Part shown: piece by piece, positions 1 through 31,257 of the stretch
Position numbering within the stretch: the first letter of the stretch is position 1
Layout: every line of letters begins with the position of its first letter
Assembly (NCBI RefSeq): GCF_001640805.2
Contig: NC_066851.1
Location: 6,559,458 to 6,623,457, forward strand
Origin: Lates calcarifer
Lineage: Eukaryota; Chordata; Actinopteri; Centropomidae
Direction: 5' to 3'
Length of the DNA stretch: 64,000 bases
Notes under the pieces: model-generated
Told to the model about the DNA's origin: nothing
The model's input: only the letters and a program-made list of their open reading frames with translations
Database searches by the model: none
Made by a program: the position numbers and the translations under genes

Positions 1-3000
1 CTCGACTGTCCTCCATGTGCCCATCTTTGGTCCGGTCATAATGACAGAAAGGCCTCAGAGTGATTGCTTGATTGTTGTTGCTGTTTTCATTGTGAAAACC
101 AATGTTATTTTGCTTTTTTGCCTTTATGTGTATGATCAGGGGGCCTATGCACATGTGCACTGTCAACACAGTGGAAAAAACAGCCAAGATGATCACAGCC
201 GTCTTCAGTATCCTAACAAGACCGTTAGTGTCCTGAACCTGGACAAGGTACTGGACCACAGTCTTCCGGTGCACTTTGCCCTTCACTGTTTCTACTGTTT
301 CACAGGTGTATAGCCCAGCATCAGAATAGGAGGTTCTGAAGATAAGACCCTGGCTGAGCACAGTGTATCGGGGACCAGGAGGGAGGATGCTGTCAAAGAA
401 GCGCCAGCTGACTGGGAGGTTGGTATCAGGGGAACATGGGAGGAGCTGCATTATCCCAACAGTGAGGTGGACGATGGCAGGTTTCTTTTCCACTGAAGAG
501 GAGATCCAGAAAACACACATTAAGGCTTGGTGAACTTGCTAATTTTTTAATTTACATTGTTAAACAAGTCAATTAGCTTGTACTTCAAGAGCATATGGGA
601 AATGTTTAACTTACAGTCAGAGGTCGGGCACATCCTAATGTCTCCATCACTGAGACTCTGAATCCTTGAAAGGGAAAGAAAACCTCTTTCTGACTGAAGC
701 CATAGAATTACTCACTTCAAAAAACCATGTTCTCATACTTACATAGACCCAGCTGATGCACCAACAACAGACACACACTGGTCTCTGATCTTGTCCCACC
801 CACAGTGTGGGTCTCTGGAGAGAAGGCAATCATGGCACAATGTGTAGCGGCTGCAGTCCCTTATATCAACCTGAACAGCAAAGTTACTGGTGCCGCTGTA
901 CAGCTGGCCCTACAGAAATACAACAAAGTTTAGAATTCTCTCTCTATAAGGCTGTGTTTACTTTACTACTCAAGTCATAAGAGATCAGGGTATTTAACCA
1001 ACTTGGTTTTGCATTACAAAAACAACCCTAGTAAACTGAGCCTTACTGTTTTGGAGGAAAGCTGGAGGAAGTTGACAGGCTGAGGAGTGTGAAACAGTTG
1101 CAGCTCCTCAATGATGCGGCCGTCCTCACCATCAAATCTCACCGCCTTCTGCAGCCAACCAGAGTCTGAGGGAGAGAAGCATGATCCAAGCTGGAGTTCA
1201 TCTGTCGATTTACCTCATGTATGATCTGTGATATTTGTGTAAAGGTATGTCTGGATGCCCTAGTTGGATACCTGTGGCAATAAACATGACCTGATATTGT
1301 TGTTTATCCAGTGATGTGACTTGGTCCACAACAATTTTGGAAAATTGTGCTCCTGTCTGGACCAGCAGAGGCTTGCCGGTTATCGGTGCGACCACCCCCT
1401 CCATCAGAGGGTGGTTCTTTACAAACAGCAGGGTTTTGTCAGACAGGTCGAGAGAGGTCATCACACCCATGGCCCGCATTTCATTATTAATGCACTATAA
1501 AAAAAGACAAATACAAATACAAATACAGCTGGATTATGACACATTTGAACATTTAAACCAAAGGTAATCAACCCCATTAATGATTAGATTTTATTCCATC
1601 TTGGCTTGATACTTACTAAACCAGGGTGGGGGAATGGCTCCTCTCCTGTATATGTTTCCCAGTTCCCACTCTCACTCTCAGTCAAAAACCTCCCACTAAA
1701 CACCTGACTCAAATCAGACAGCTTGTATGCACAGACAGCTGATTTGCTGCAGTCACCTGAGGCCTCCCTGTGATGGACACAGAAAAGATTTCCTATTTTC
1801 TATCCCTACGTATAAGGTCTTTACATCTTTTATCATAATATTAATCAGCTAAACAAGGTGCGATCAAAAAGTCCCAAGACTTCGTGTTGTGAACGAACGG
1901 AGCACGACATGCTACAGCAAGTATGAATAATAACTTTCATGTCAGCAAAATTTAAATGAGGTACAGTTTTTGCTTGGCACAGTCTCTGAACTTTTTGATT
2001 ACACTTTGTAAACATATATAGAAATGAGGTATCTACTGTGGAAACATGCAACTTACGAGTTGGAGGTAAATGTGGCATAGAAGACGTTATCCCTCCAGTT
2101 ATTTTGGTCTCGGAGAAGGAAAACATCCTGAAGAAGAGTGGGTGAGCCCGCATCATCAGGCTGACAATCCAGACGGGCCTTCAAGAAAGAAGTCCATTTT
2201 TTCTGCAGGGTCCTTTCACCCCCGAGGTCACTCTGAAACAACACACACATTGAATTACAAGCTTGATTTACACCTGCACCTACTCTATATGAAGTCAGTG
2301 CAGGTGTATTAGATGATTTTAGAGACACACCTTACACACTCTGGCTATCCTCGACACCTGGATGTTATCATGATGTTCCTCCACAGCGCTCTCAGTAAAG
2401 AACAAGAAAACAATGTCATCTTCACCGTCCTCGCTGTTCTTACTGGCTTCAACAAGGCTTATGGAAATCATGGTGGGCTCTGAAAATAAAGCATTTAGAA
2501 TATGAGATCACATGAAGATTTGAAACATGAACATGTTAATGAGGTCTGTCTCATGGAACACACTGTTCACTTTCCACATAAGCTTACCGTTGAACCAAGA
2601 ACGCTTCACTTCAGTCTTGAGGGGGTTCTCTCCATGTCTCTGAAACAGCAGGTCTGTGCCTAGAAAGTTGGAGGAAGCTGCCGAGTATAAAGTGTTTCCT
2701 GTCAAGTGGAGAGGAAACAGTGTGTTGTTGTTGCAGTCAAAAACCACAAACCGAGCATTAATTATTCTGAATCTCAGCAGACACCCATTAATTTATCTGA
2801 AGAGAGCAGCCATGACAAAAGAGAAATCAAAATGTTGAGAAATAAAGAATCTGTAAACAATTGTGTACTCACCATCCATAAGAGAAGCAAAATGTTGGTA
2901 GGGGTCAAAAGGAACTTTCCCTTTTCCTACCTGCTTCTTTCCTTCCAGGGAGAGTTTTCCATTTTTGAAAGTCTGTTGAAGGAGGCATAAATCCATCAGT

Positions 3001-4947
3001 GAAATTTTCTTACTGGAAGGAATACTGCAGCAGTCTTGGAAAATGCACTTTATTGCCAAGATTTAGATAAGAGGATGAATACGACTCTTTTTTCTGTAAG
3101 GTAAACATGAAGCAACAGCAAAAAGATGGTTAGCTTAGCTTAGACTGCAAACTAGAGGAAAAAGCTAGCTTGGCTCTGTCTAAAGGTAACAAAATCTGAC
3201 CTCTATAACTCACTAATTGGCACATTGTGTCTTGCTTTGTTGAAGCAAGTGTGAAAGTGTAAAATCAGTTTCCAGTTGTTGTGCTAAACTAAGCTAATCT
3301 GCTGTTGGCTCCAGCAACATATTCACCATATACAGACAAGAGAATAAAATCAATCTTCTCATCTAATTTTCAGCCAGCGTGCAAATAAAAGTATTTTTTT
3401 TAATAAAATGGTATTTCCTTAAAGTTCCTGAACCCTAATATTTTTCCCCCTAAGAAGCTACACAATAATAAATATATATATATATTATTTTCCATTCTGT
3501 ATAATGTTAGACATATTTTCTGTGTCCTGTCTTTCCAGCTATTCAATTAAGTTCTAATATACTTATGTAATATATATAATATATCTAATATGCAAAAAGA
3601 ATGACTCACCATTTTTTTCAATCTTCTTCTTTTTTAATTTTACTTATACCAGCTTGTATCAGCCTGACTGCTAACTGAAACACTTTAGAATAAGTGCATT
3701 TGGTTTTCTGTGGAAACTTAGAGACTAAAGGTACTTACCATGTAGTCACATGCAGGATTGAAGGCATTCGTTCCACAAACAAGCATTGTACCATCCTCCA
3801 TTGTGTGTAGGGTGCGGATGAAGTTATCACAATCCTGTTGGAAGAACAAATGTAATCAGTTAATTTGGATGAAATGTTAGAGGCTGTATGCAATCAGAGC
3901 AACAACTGATAACACTCACTAATTATTCACTTCTTGCTGTACCTTCTTGTCCTTGCCCTTCATTTGACAGAGGGCTACATCTGCTGAGCTGACTGTCCAT
4001 TCAGCCTGGAAGAAAAGAGAGTCAGTGTTGACCAAGAAGCCCTTGTGTTTTCTCTGTGTGGAACTGTAAAGCTTCTTTTGTTTCCTTATTTATTTTTTAT
4101 TTTTTTTACAAGGCCATGTGTTGCACTTGGTCCTGAGAGCTGTTTGAATTATCTTACTTAAATCTGATGAGCCAGTCTTAGTTATTTGTTCTATGAGTTC
4201 ATAAATCATAACTCATTTCCATCTCATTCGCCATTATGGTTCTGTTTGGAACATTGGCTCCTAATGATGATTATGGTTGGACTATCCCAGTTTTTGTTGT
4301 ACGGAGGGCTATGTGTTTCAGTGTGTGAAACAGGACTAATTACTTCACATTCATTGTATCATATTGCTGCACAGAGAGCACCAGCCTACAGCCAGTCCTA
4401 AATGGCTTACCTCACTGGTCTTTTTTCTTACATCATCCAAGCTGAGAGTGAGCACTTTCCCCTTGGCTCCAACAACAAGCTGACCAATGTCATCTCTTAT
4501 CATCAAAGAGCTTCAAACTGCCAAAGCCAGACTCTTTGAACAGTTTCATGTCCATTTCTATATCAGAGAATGACAGGGGGTTACCTTTCAAGTTGAGTGT
4601 ATATAAATGTATTGTAACAGTGCTCATTTGTCCAGTATCCTGCATGTTGACTGTTTTGTTTGGTAATTTGAACTAATCCTAAATGTATTTCATGGGTTTT
4701 CCTATCATGCCATAGTAAGCTATGTTCTATCCTCTGGATGTGGATTAATATGTAGGCTACACTACTACCAATCTACACATCATGATACTGATATATCAGT
4801 TTCTGATATCTCTTTACAGTCCAACCATCTGTAATCTACAGTAGATATCTTACCTTGGAAGTAAACACTCCTGCGGGGTTTGTTGCTTGTTGCAAGGCTT
4901 TCAGCCATGATGATGAGGAGATAAAAGAGCGTCACAGGAGGTCTCAT
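1..4947 (-). CDS. Class 4-type semaphorin, 14 exons seen, 3' end outside window, frameshift in exon 2
   Basis: Membrane semaphorin, a plexin ligand in axon guidance, immune and cell-adhesion signalling. Exons on the minus strand: 4947-4854, 4557-4411, 4005-3943, 3834-3739, 2972-2873, 2698-2588, 2479-2331, 2232-2057, 1767-1617, 1494-1272, 1165-1047, 909-743, 664-615 and 492-1, all with GT-AG borders and matching phases. The first exon gives a short hydrophobic signal peptide after the ATG at 4947. Exons 2-11 give the sema domain (VCGTNAFNPACDYM, PFDPYQHFASLMDG, QKKWTSFLKARLDC, FVKNHPLMEG). Exon 12 holds the cysteine-rich PSI segment with DPHCGWD. Exon 14 gives an Ig domain (SYSDAGLYTCET), a membrane span (TAVIILAVFSTVLTV) and at least 40 residues of cytoplasmic tail, open at the window edge. 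The tail and the TLQKKWTSFLKARL block favour class 4 over GPI-anchored class 7; zebrafish sema4e is a possible relative. Exon 2 needs a one-base shift near 4490-4500, so this allele may be broken or the assembly wrong. Confidence 0.9.
3093..3400. repeat. Dispersed teleost foldback-type repeat in a semaphorin intron
   Basis: Lies in the intron between exons 4 and 5 of the semaphorin gene. It contains the GGTTAGCTTAGCTTAG run, a tract like AAAGCTAGCTTGGCTCTGTC and the text CTTCTCATCTAATTTTCAGCC, which also occur in related form or orientation at 15363-15897 and 51376-51540. The family is a frequent non-coding fish repeat; I cannot name it exactly, and the ends are approximate. Confidence 0.5.
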
Positions 4948-6891
4948 GATGTTCTTATAGACTACAAATGGAGGAATCTCTGTCTGTCGATTTTTTGCGA
5001 CAACTGTTCATCCGTAACGTGTCGACTGTAAAGTTTCTTGAGATGAGTGGTTGTCCAGAAAATCTACAAAGATTTCTCAATTTATTTGAAACTTACTGCT
5101 TACTGTAACCACGGCAACCATGTTTTCTTGTGAATTGAAACAACCCCTTGTTGCGCTCCAGCTGCACGGGCTCTGCAGTAGTATTGTTAGAAAGACAATA
5201 GAGATGGGTTGTCCCAATATTGTGTCTCCGTCTTATTTTCTCTTATTATTTTTTTTGCTTTATTTCGTACCTGTCAGTAATCTCGTTTTCTAAGAAGAAA
5301 CCAGTGAATAACTCACTCTATATATTGTACAGCAGTCAGTGTTTTCTCCTCTGTTTTCTCTTCTTCTTTGACTAGATTTGAAATGCAAATCCACTGCTGT
5401 AGTTACTGTATTTATATTTGCACAGGCCAGTGACAATAATCTGTGCTGTCACAAATACATGAGGATGTGGATCAAACCGTCAAGGATTCTTTTCACAATA
5501 TATTTGCCTAATGGCTTCTGGTTTTTGATTTTATGAAAGCCTGCTTCCATACAGAAACAGGTGTAACTGTAGCTTACATTTGTTCATCAGCTGTTCATCA
5601 TCACTGACTGATGTGATCATAAATCAAAGTAATTCATTGATAATGGCAGCTACAACGCACGATACGGCCCATTTGTTGATACTCATCCAAATGATACTGA
5701 CACACACACCCTGTGCTTGAGATTACAGAACAACCACCAACGGATCAGTCTCAATAAATTGCTACAGATTTAATTATTCATAAGCCTGGACAGCAGGGAC
5801 TAGTCAGTAGGTTATGTGCATTCAGTTTGCAGCTGTATATTTGCAAAGCGCTGCGCAATCTCGCGCCCATCGAACCCTGAGTCTGACAAAACCAAATCAA
5901 GATTCTGAATACATGATTATCATAAGTGAGAAATAATCAATGTGCCATCACCAAAACCAAATCAATTACCACCTTATTAATAAAAACAAACAAACAAACA
6001 AACAAACATCTCCGGTGTCTCGTCTTTGCCATTTGCTTTGGCTACAACACTTCACTTCCGGTGCAGCAGACCTATAGAGGCACAACACAAACACCTGGAC
6101 TCATTTCGTCTTTTAACACATTCATTGTCACGCCTGTGCAAATAGTGGTTATCATGGTGAAGTGGTGGAGTGTATAACACATTTACAAAGTCTGAAATCT
6201 CAGCATACTACAATGTAAAACTTAACTACGAGCTTTTACAACATTATAGAACATTCATCTGTCACAGTTTTTAGAAACCCATCTTTTAATCTTTAATCTT
6301 TAATCTTCATTTTATCCTAAGCATATGGCAAAAGACTTAAAGCAGGGAGTAATGATAAATAATAATTCAGTCAAATGGAACCCAGGTTTATTTGCATCAC
6401 TAATAGTTGGACATAGAAAAGTAAAACTGATTAAAACCCTGGTAAGCTGATCATATTTCAAAAGGTGTTATTTCAGAAACATTCCACATTACAAGCATTT
6501 TAAAACTGTGAAATACTGTATCATACTTTTACTATTAAACTGACAGCTGATGTTATTGTTACCTGCTGATTCCTTTCAGAGAGGCCCAGAGAGGCTCTAA
6601 AACTGGCTGAGGTTCAAGAAACTGTTTATTCAGCCAATAGTAATAGAGTTTATACTACTAGTGATAAAAACTCATTGTTGGATTTCTGCCCTTTATTATG
6701 TGTTTTGGAGGCAAAGGGTCAGCAAAAGACCACAGCAGGTAATCTCAGATGTTATTCGCCTCCTTCAACAGAGAACAGGTGTTGGTACCACTACAACCTC
6801 AAGCCACTAGAGGGAGCAACTGAACAGGGATTTCCACAAGAAGAGTTCTGCTGTGACTGCAGTGTAGTCAATTATGTCAAGGGCAGTGGTT

Positions 6892-6929
<38 letters not shown>

Positions 6930-7750
6930 TATTATTATAGCATTAGGATGGATGAAGGTCATCTTAAGAATCACTATGACTGATCAGTGGTGCAAAGAAC
7001 TGAGTCTAGAGAGACACCTTCACATAACTGAAAGCAGAATCTTGCACTTACACCCACTTCACTCTCCACATATAATGTAGATCATGTGGTTAGACTGGTC
7101 AGCATGTTCATGCTTACAATTTCATACTCATGACTAAAAGAATGACTTTCTTAAAACTGCTCGCTACAATTCCCTATTACCTTATGTGACTGAGATGAAT
7201 AAAACGCGTGCAGATAATGAATGAGCTCAGTTAAGAACATCACTAACCTAAGATAATATGAAAATGTTTACTTTTTACTCAGATATTGAGACATATTTTT
7301 TCAGTATGTGATGCCCTTTGTTATTCAACTATCTTGATTCCTTACATACATGTATTTGACTTGATTGTTCTATTTGCATGTGAGCTTTTGTTTGCATTTC
7401 TTTTTGTTTTTAAAGGTACGACACATGTCATTGAATTCTATTTTATTTTTAAAGAATATGTTTATGAGATAGTCCGAAAAATTGGACTTTAAGTTCAAAT
7501 ACTGAGAAATTTAAGACTCATATTTACATTATGTAGTGCACTTTAATCTTCTTCATTTTTGCAGTTATTTAATCTAATGTATTTGCCATGTTAACTTTTG
7601 TCGTCGTTGTTGTTTTAAAAAGGCACTCTATAAATCATTAGATTTTATTTTATTTAATTATTTGGTTTAACTTAATCTGTCATTACATCCTATTCCTTCA
7701 CTCTTAAAAGTGCCATAAACATTTTTTAAAAAGTGAATCAAGTTCACATA
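4948..7750. other. Intergenic region between head-to-head semaphorin and sptlc2 genes
   Basis: AT-rich DNA with no ORF resembling a known protein. Small features only: an AAAC tetranucleotide run near 5985-6007, three tandem TTTAATC units near 6284-6306, and the CAT microsatellite listed separately. Upstream regulatory elements of the semaphorin (minus strand) and sptlc2 (plus strand) should lie here, but I could not point to a specific one apart from the GC-rich stretch near sptlc2. Confidence 0.7.
6894..6938. repeat. (CAT)12 microsatellite running into ATT repeats
   Basis: About twelve perfect CAT units at 6894-6929 followed by three ATT units. It generates long poly-His and poly-Ile reading frames that are not genes. 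Confidence 0.95.
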
Positions 7751-7754
7751 CATT

Positions 7755-7830
7755 AAGCCCCGCCCTTTAGCACTCACGAAACGCGTGGCCACGCCCCCTC
7801 CTGCAGGCTCCGACGCGATTTATGGGCGTT
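7755..7830 (+). promoter_or_regulatory. GC-box and CpG-rich proximal promoter of sptlc2
   Basis: A local rise in GC content and CpG in otherwise AT-rich DNA. It contains CCCCGCCC at 7758-7765 and ACGCCCCCTCC near 7791-7801, both Sp1/KLF-type boxes, plus ACGCGT. It lies about 250-320 bases upstream of the sptlc2 start codon and no good TATA box is seen, as expected for a housekeeping gene. The function is inferred from position and composition only. Confidence 0.5.
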
Positions 7831-7883
7831 GATTTCCGGTATTAAATGTGTGGATTTTCAGGTTTCACAGTGTGTGAGTAATG

Positions 7884-7946
7884 CGTGTGTGTGTGTAGGT
7901 GTGTGTGCGTGTGTGTTGTATGTGTGTGTGTGTTGCATGTGTGAGT
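7884..7946. repeat. Imperfect GT-rich microsatellite in the sptlc2 5' leader
   Basis: Interrupted GT runs between the GC-rich promoter stretch and the sptlc2 ATG. This is probably transcribed 5' UTR or the immediate promoter. Confidence 0.8.
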
Positions 7947-8078
7947 GAAAGTGTGAGAGAGTTTGTAGCGCGGTTGTAAACGCTCCCAGCTCGGATACTG
8001 TCACCGCTTTGCACCGCAGGCAAGGTCCGTGTTCCTACATGCAAGTTACCGTCACGGCTCCACAATCTTTGGCCAGCA

Positions 8079-26592
<18,514 letters not shown>

Positions 26593-27274
26593 TGAACCAG
26601 TCCTCTCCTGAAGTGGCGTGAACCTGAACAACCCCAGAAAATACAGAACGGGTCAAGATGGATCACAAGTCTTCCACAAGGACCGAGATGTGCACAGGTG
26701 CCCCTTGTCACTCGCTTGCCATGACGTTACATCCCCCAACAAAAGGAAAACTCATTGTACTTTGCCTTACCTAAACATGCAGAACTTGTGGTGAACACAC
26801 TGAAAAACAGCACCTATGCTTTTTTGTGTACTTTTTATTTCTCTTTTTTTGTCATTTTGTGTCTAAGATTTTTTTGTTTGGATGTATGTGAATGTTTTTT
26901 TAGTGCTTGCGGCATTTGTCTCGTTAAGCCTTGTTGTTATGTATGTGAAGTGGACAGGTGTCAGCTCTCCAAATGTCTTTTAAATTGTGAGATTCTGGGA
27001 TATTTTTCATATCATGGATGATGATGAAGTGAACTTTAATGGGATAAAGTTAGATTTCTTTTAATCATTCTAATTTAAAATAACAAAATCCATATCATCT
27101 TTCATTGAGAACAGTTCAGATCAGTCATTAATGTTGTAGACTGAAAACAGAAAGCACTGGATGTTGCACTGTTTGCACAGGACCATACAAGTCCCCATTA
27201 TTTTAGCTCCACCAACAAAGTTGGAGAGTCTGATTGTTTGAAGATAATACACAAAATGAAATGGATTTGGCTGA

Positions 27275-27280
27275 AATAAA
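27275..27280 (+). terminator. Candidate polyadenylation signal for sptlc2
   Basis: First AATAAA in a plausible place downstream of the sptlc2 stop codon, about 680 bases into the 3' UTR. Later AATAAA motifs exist, for example near 30976, so the real 3' end is uncertain. Confidence 0.35.
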
Positions 27281-28569
27281 AAGACTGTCCTTGGTTTAAG
27301 TATTGAATAATTAAGTCATTCAGATCTGGAATTCCTACCATTAGACAATTGATGTTGTTTTGTCCCCACTTATTTGACCATGGTCATATTCTAATGGGAA
27401 AAGTCCAACATCCAGGAACTGTTTTTACACTTGTTTTTGTGGGAGTGTGCACTCTACTTGGTGCCTTCTAGTTTTGTCAAAGATTATTTTTTATGTTGAA
27501 CTTTGAGAACACATTTTAGGAAGCAAGACTAACACAACACCTACAACCATACTGCTCCTTAAATGTGACATGACCAAACATTTCTGAATCACTATTGTGA
27601 CCACATTACATTGTCGTCATTCCATCCTTGGTTCTCCTAAATGTGCTATAAACATAGAACCTCGGAGTTAAGTGTGGAACTTCCATCAACATTGCTTATG
27701 TAGCACTATGAAAAGGTTGCCAAATATTACATGCTGAACAGCAGATTATTACTCTGATTATCCAAAAGGTACTTGACAAAAGTGATACTTACCTTAAGTC
27801 TGTACACTAAAACTTAAGATAAAGCCTGAAGAGAGAGAGTTCCAGCACCCAAAACTATCAAACTGTTGTTTTTACATTTTGGTTTTTGTATCAGTTTAAC
27901 AATCTAACTCTTAACAAGAAAGCAAATAATTTCCCAAAATGCCAAAATATTGCTTTAATTTTGGCCCAATTGGGTGATTTTTAATGCTTTCTATAGTAAA
28001 CTAGCAACTAGTTAGCATGATGTTTTACCTCAACTGACACCAGCTTAGAGCCAGTTCAACAGTGGCAAATTGGAAATGGGTCCAAAGCACTAGTGAGTAT
28101 GCCATTAGACATGTTACAGTGTAAGAGAATAAATTGACTACACACACAGGAAGAACCTTATACTGCATAACTAATGCAACATTTCATAAATATAAGACTC
28201 TCTGGCAGCTCCTACAATTAGAGGTTCATATCCTTTTACACAAACTGTATATGGTGATAGCAGAATCCATCAAAATCATCAAGCATAGCAGCTCTATCCA
28301 TTCTGAATGGAAAAACACCCTTTTTACTAAAACACTCACAAATCCGTAGTTAGTCACTCCGCCATACATTTTATTTTGTCTTTTGTCAGCTTTAAATGAA
28401 TTTCATTAATTTTGTTGCATCTTTATTGACATTATAACTAATAATAGTATTTTTGCATTTTACAAAAAGTTTTCAATATAGTGTATCTGTGTGTCGTTAG
28501 TGATTACACTATTTTTAAAAAGTGGCATTTTATTGACCAGTAGAAATACTAGTTTTCATGAATGATAAC

Positions 28570-28942
28570 TTAAAGGTGATACATGTAAGTTTTTGCTATT
28601 GCTACATATCCAACATTAGCATTAACAGCTGTCTACAGCACTAGAAGAAATGTTGTGAATTCAACATCAAACTTCATTCCCTGACAGCCAAGAGCTGTCT
28701 CCAGCAGTGGAGAGCAACACCCATATATAACTCTGTCACCTTTCTTCTACTGGAGTTAGCATGCTAATCAGCTAGCCACATCAGTCTTTACAATAGTGAG
28801 TCACTGTAGTCCAGTCTGCCTCAGTCCATCATTACGAGAGGGTATATTCTAACCTCCGCTAAAACTCTTGGTAATTAAACAGCTTTTAATGCTAATGTTG
28901 GCTATGTAGCAATAGCAAAAACTTACATATTGCAACTTTTAA
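28570..28942. mobile_element. MITE-like element with ~50-bp inverted terminal repeats and TTAA at both ends
   Basis: The left arm has GTAAGTTTTTGCTATTGCTA, then CAT, a variable base and CCAACATTAGCATTAA. The right arm at about 28889-28938 is its near-perfect reverse complement. TTAA stands at 28570-28573 and 28939-28942, which would fit a piggyBac-type target site, though TA or longer targets cannot be excluded. The roughly 270-bp centre has no coding capacity, so the element would be non-autonomous. Confidence 0.7.
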
Positions 28943-29968
28943 AAAGAAACATTGCAATTCTGCTGCTGGAAAAATGAAAACAAATGTCAGTTGAAACTTG
29001 AATGGGGAATTTAATCCTCAAACATCTGTTACATGTTTGAATTTGGTCAGCCTCCTCTTCCCACAACTATATGTCACCATCACTGGCATCCTCCAGTGTG
29101 ATTGTATGTTTTTTCAGTTGACCAATTGAGTGTGTTTGGATCATTTAAAGTCTTACAGATCACTTCAAAGATTAAGTGACTCAGTTGTGATAAGATTAGT
29201 CTTACTTTTTTATGGAAAGACCAATATCTGCCCAGTGTAATGCAAGTGTAAGCTGTTGTTATCTACTGACGTGTAGGGGGTCAGTTTAGTAAGTTCAGGA
29301 ATTGAAAAAAAATAAATTATATTTATATACTTATACCTTCAGGCCTGTCAAGAGAATATTTTGAACTGGTAAGACTAAACTAGTCTAGAAGTAAATCAGA
29401 GTTGTTTCTAATTTCCCTCATTTCCACCCTATCTCTTGGGTGGTTAGTAATAACATCATCGCTTTTTGTCTGATAATGTTGTTTTATTGGCTTGTAAAAC
29501 AAAGTGCTATCGTTGTGCTGTGACTGAAAAGTTATTAATAACTTTAATCAGTGTGTGACAGGGAGTGTGTGTGTTAGCTTGCATGGTTTTGGCTATTATT
29601 GTATGTGTTATTGCACTCTTGCCTTGCTTTTCTTCCACGCCTGTCTCTTAAATTCTTGGTTTATCTATTTATCTAAAATATGCTATTGAGCTTTTACTCT
29701 CCTTAATGAAGGCAGCTGTAAAAAAAAAAAAAAAAGATTAATTAAAAAAAAATACCACATGCATACAGTTACACTTGCATGTGTGCACACTGGCAAATAT
29801 TGTTCCTCATAATAATGCATGTACAGCTGCTCTGCACCACAGCCAGCCATAGGTGCTCAATGATATACACTGTTCTGCTAGATGTGACTTTTTTGAATGT
29901 TGTCATAAAAATCCACTTCCATTACAGAGAATGTTTGAGCAACATTTCTGTCTGGGATCTAGGGAGGT

Positions 29969-29999
<31 letters not shown>

Positions 30000-30446
30000 C
30001 CTTCCATGTTCATGTTTCTCTGTTACTGTAAATTGGAGTCATAGAAATTGATTTAGTTTCCTCACTGTAGACAAAGTCTCAAAATCCAAATCTCAGAATT
30101 ACAAATGATTGTCCATGAGCTGAAAGCTAAGAGTGATAATGTTATCGATACAGAATGTGTTTTTTGTGTATTTTTTAAGTTTTGCACATGGAAAAGTCAT
30201 CAAATGATACTAAAAGCAGGCACTGAGAGCAAATTTTAATATCAAAATGTAATTATGGAAAAACCCTCATGGCCTGATTCATTAATGATGCAGATCTAAA
30301 TATAAATGAGATCCCTGAGTACCCTTCAGAATTGTTGGTACATGATAAACAATAACATGATGTACCTTTGAGACTGTCTGTGCAAACTACGGTATGTTTC
30401 CTTAATGATCTTAAACTTTGGTCTTGAAAAAGAAATGCACAAAGCA

Positions 30447-30501
30447 GAGTAACCTTCAGCCTTTTTAAGGTCTATGAGCTTTGTTTGTCCAGCATGAGAT
30501 G
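30447..30501. repeat. 55-bp spaced direct repeat, copy A
   Basis: GAGTAACCTTCAGCCTTTTT and the next 35 bases recur at 31203-31257 with only two C/T differences. Family unknown. Confidence 0.85.
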
Positions 30502-31202
30502 CCACTATGGAAGACGGTCCCACTATTTTATACAAAGTTTATTTTGTCTCATTGAGAAGAAGCTGTTGAGAATATTTTGTTTACTATAGAGTAAGCAGGG
30601 AAAGATGGTTATCACTATTACTGGCAGCTTTTCTCAAGTGCTGGAGTTTGCCAATAATAGAGGTAATCATATCAGTGGTTGAGTGCACGTTACCACATGT
30701 CAGAGATAATTCTTTTCTGATACAGTGCCTTTGAAGCAAATGATTTTCTAAGAATTCTGAAGAGTGTCATACCTTGGATTGTTCATCTTTTACAGTCTTA
30801 TTTGACGTTTTTTACTACTCTGTCTTCAACAGTACTTATAATTAGCACTGGGTGTGTTCTCTGTGTTGACTAATTGCCATGCATTGGATCATAGAAAATG
30901 CACTATTTGCAACATATCAGCAAATGATTAATATGTAAAGTGTCACCCCTGTTAATGATAGTAGGTCATTAAAACAATAAAATCAAAGCTATTTTGAATT
31001 GTCTTCAATTCTGTTAAGACCCTTCTTTAACACACATCGATAAGTTGGTAAACTAATTTCATCAGATGTTCCATTTTATCTCCTCTCTCTTCTCTCTCTC
31101 AGCCCAACAACCTAGGTGTACCTAACAAACTGGCATCTGACTATGTGTCACCTCATGTGCACATTATGTGGACAAGTGTGCATTGATATTCATTAGTGGG
31201 GT

Positions 31203-31257
31203 GAGTAACCTTCAGTCTTTTTAAGGTCTATGAGCTTTGTTTGTCCAGTATGAGATG
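31203..31257. repeat. 55-bp spaced direct repeat, copy B
   Basis: Second copy of the 30447-30501 sequence, same orientation, start points 756 bases apart. Confidence 0.85.

Noticed and set aside
1853..2000. Text like GATCAAAAAGTCCCAAGACT in a semaphorin intron as a mariner end
   Set aside because: It resembles mariner-type termini in fish, but no partner inverted repeat or transposase remnant was found, so it is not listed as an element.
6675..7080. ORFs with runs of His or Ile
   Set aside because: They are only the (CAT)n microsatellite read in different frames; no domain or splice context supports a gene.
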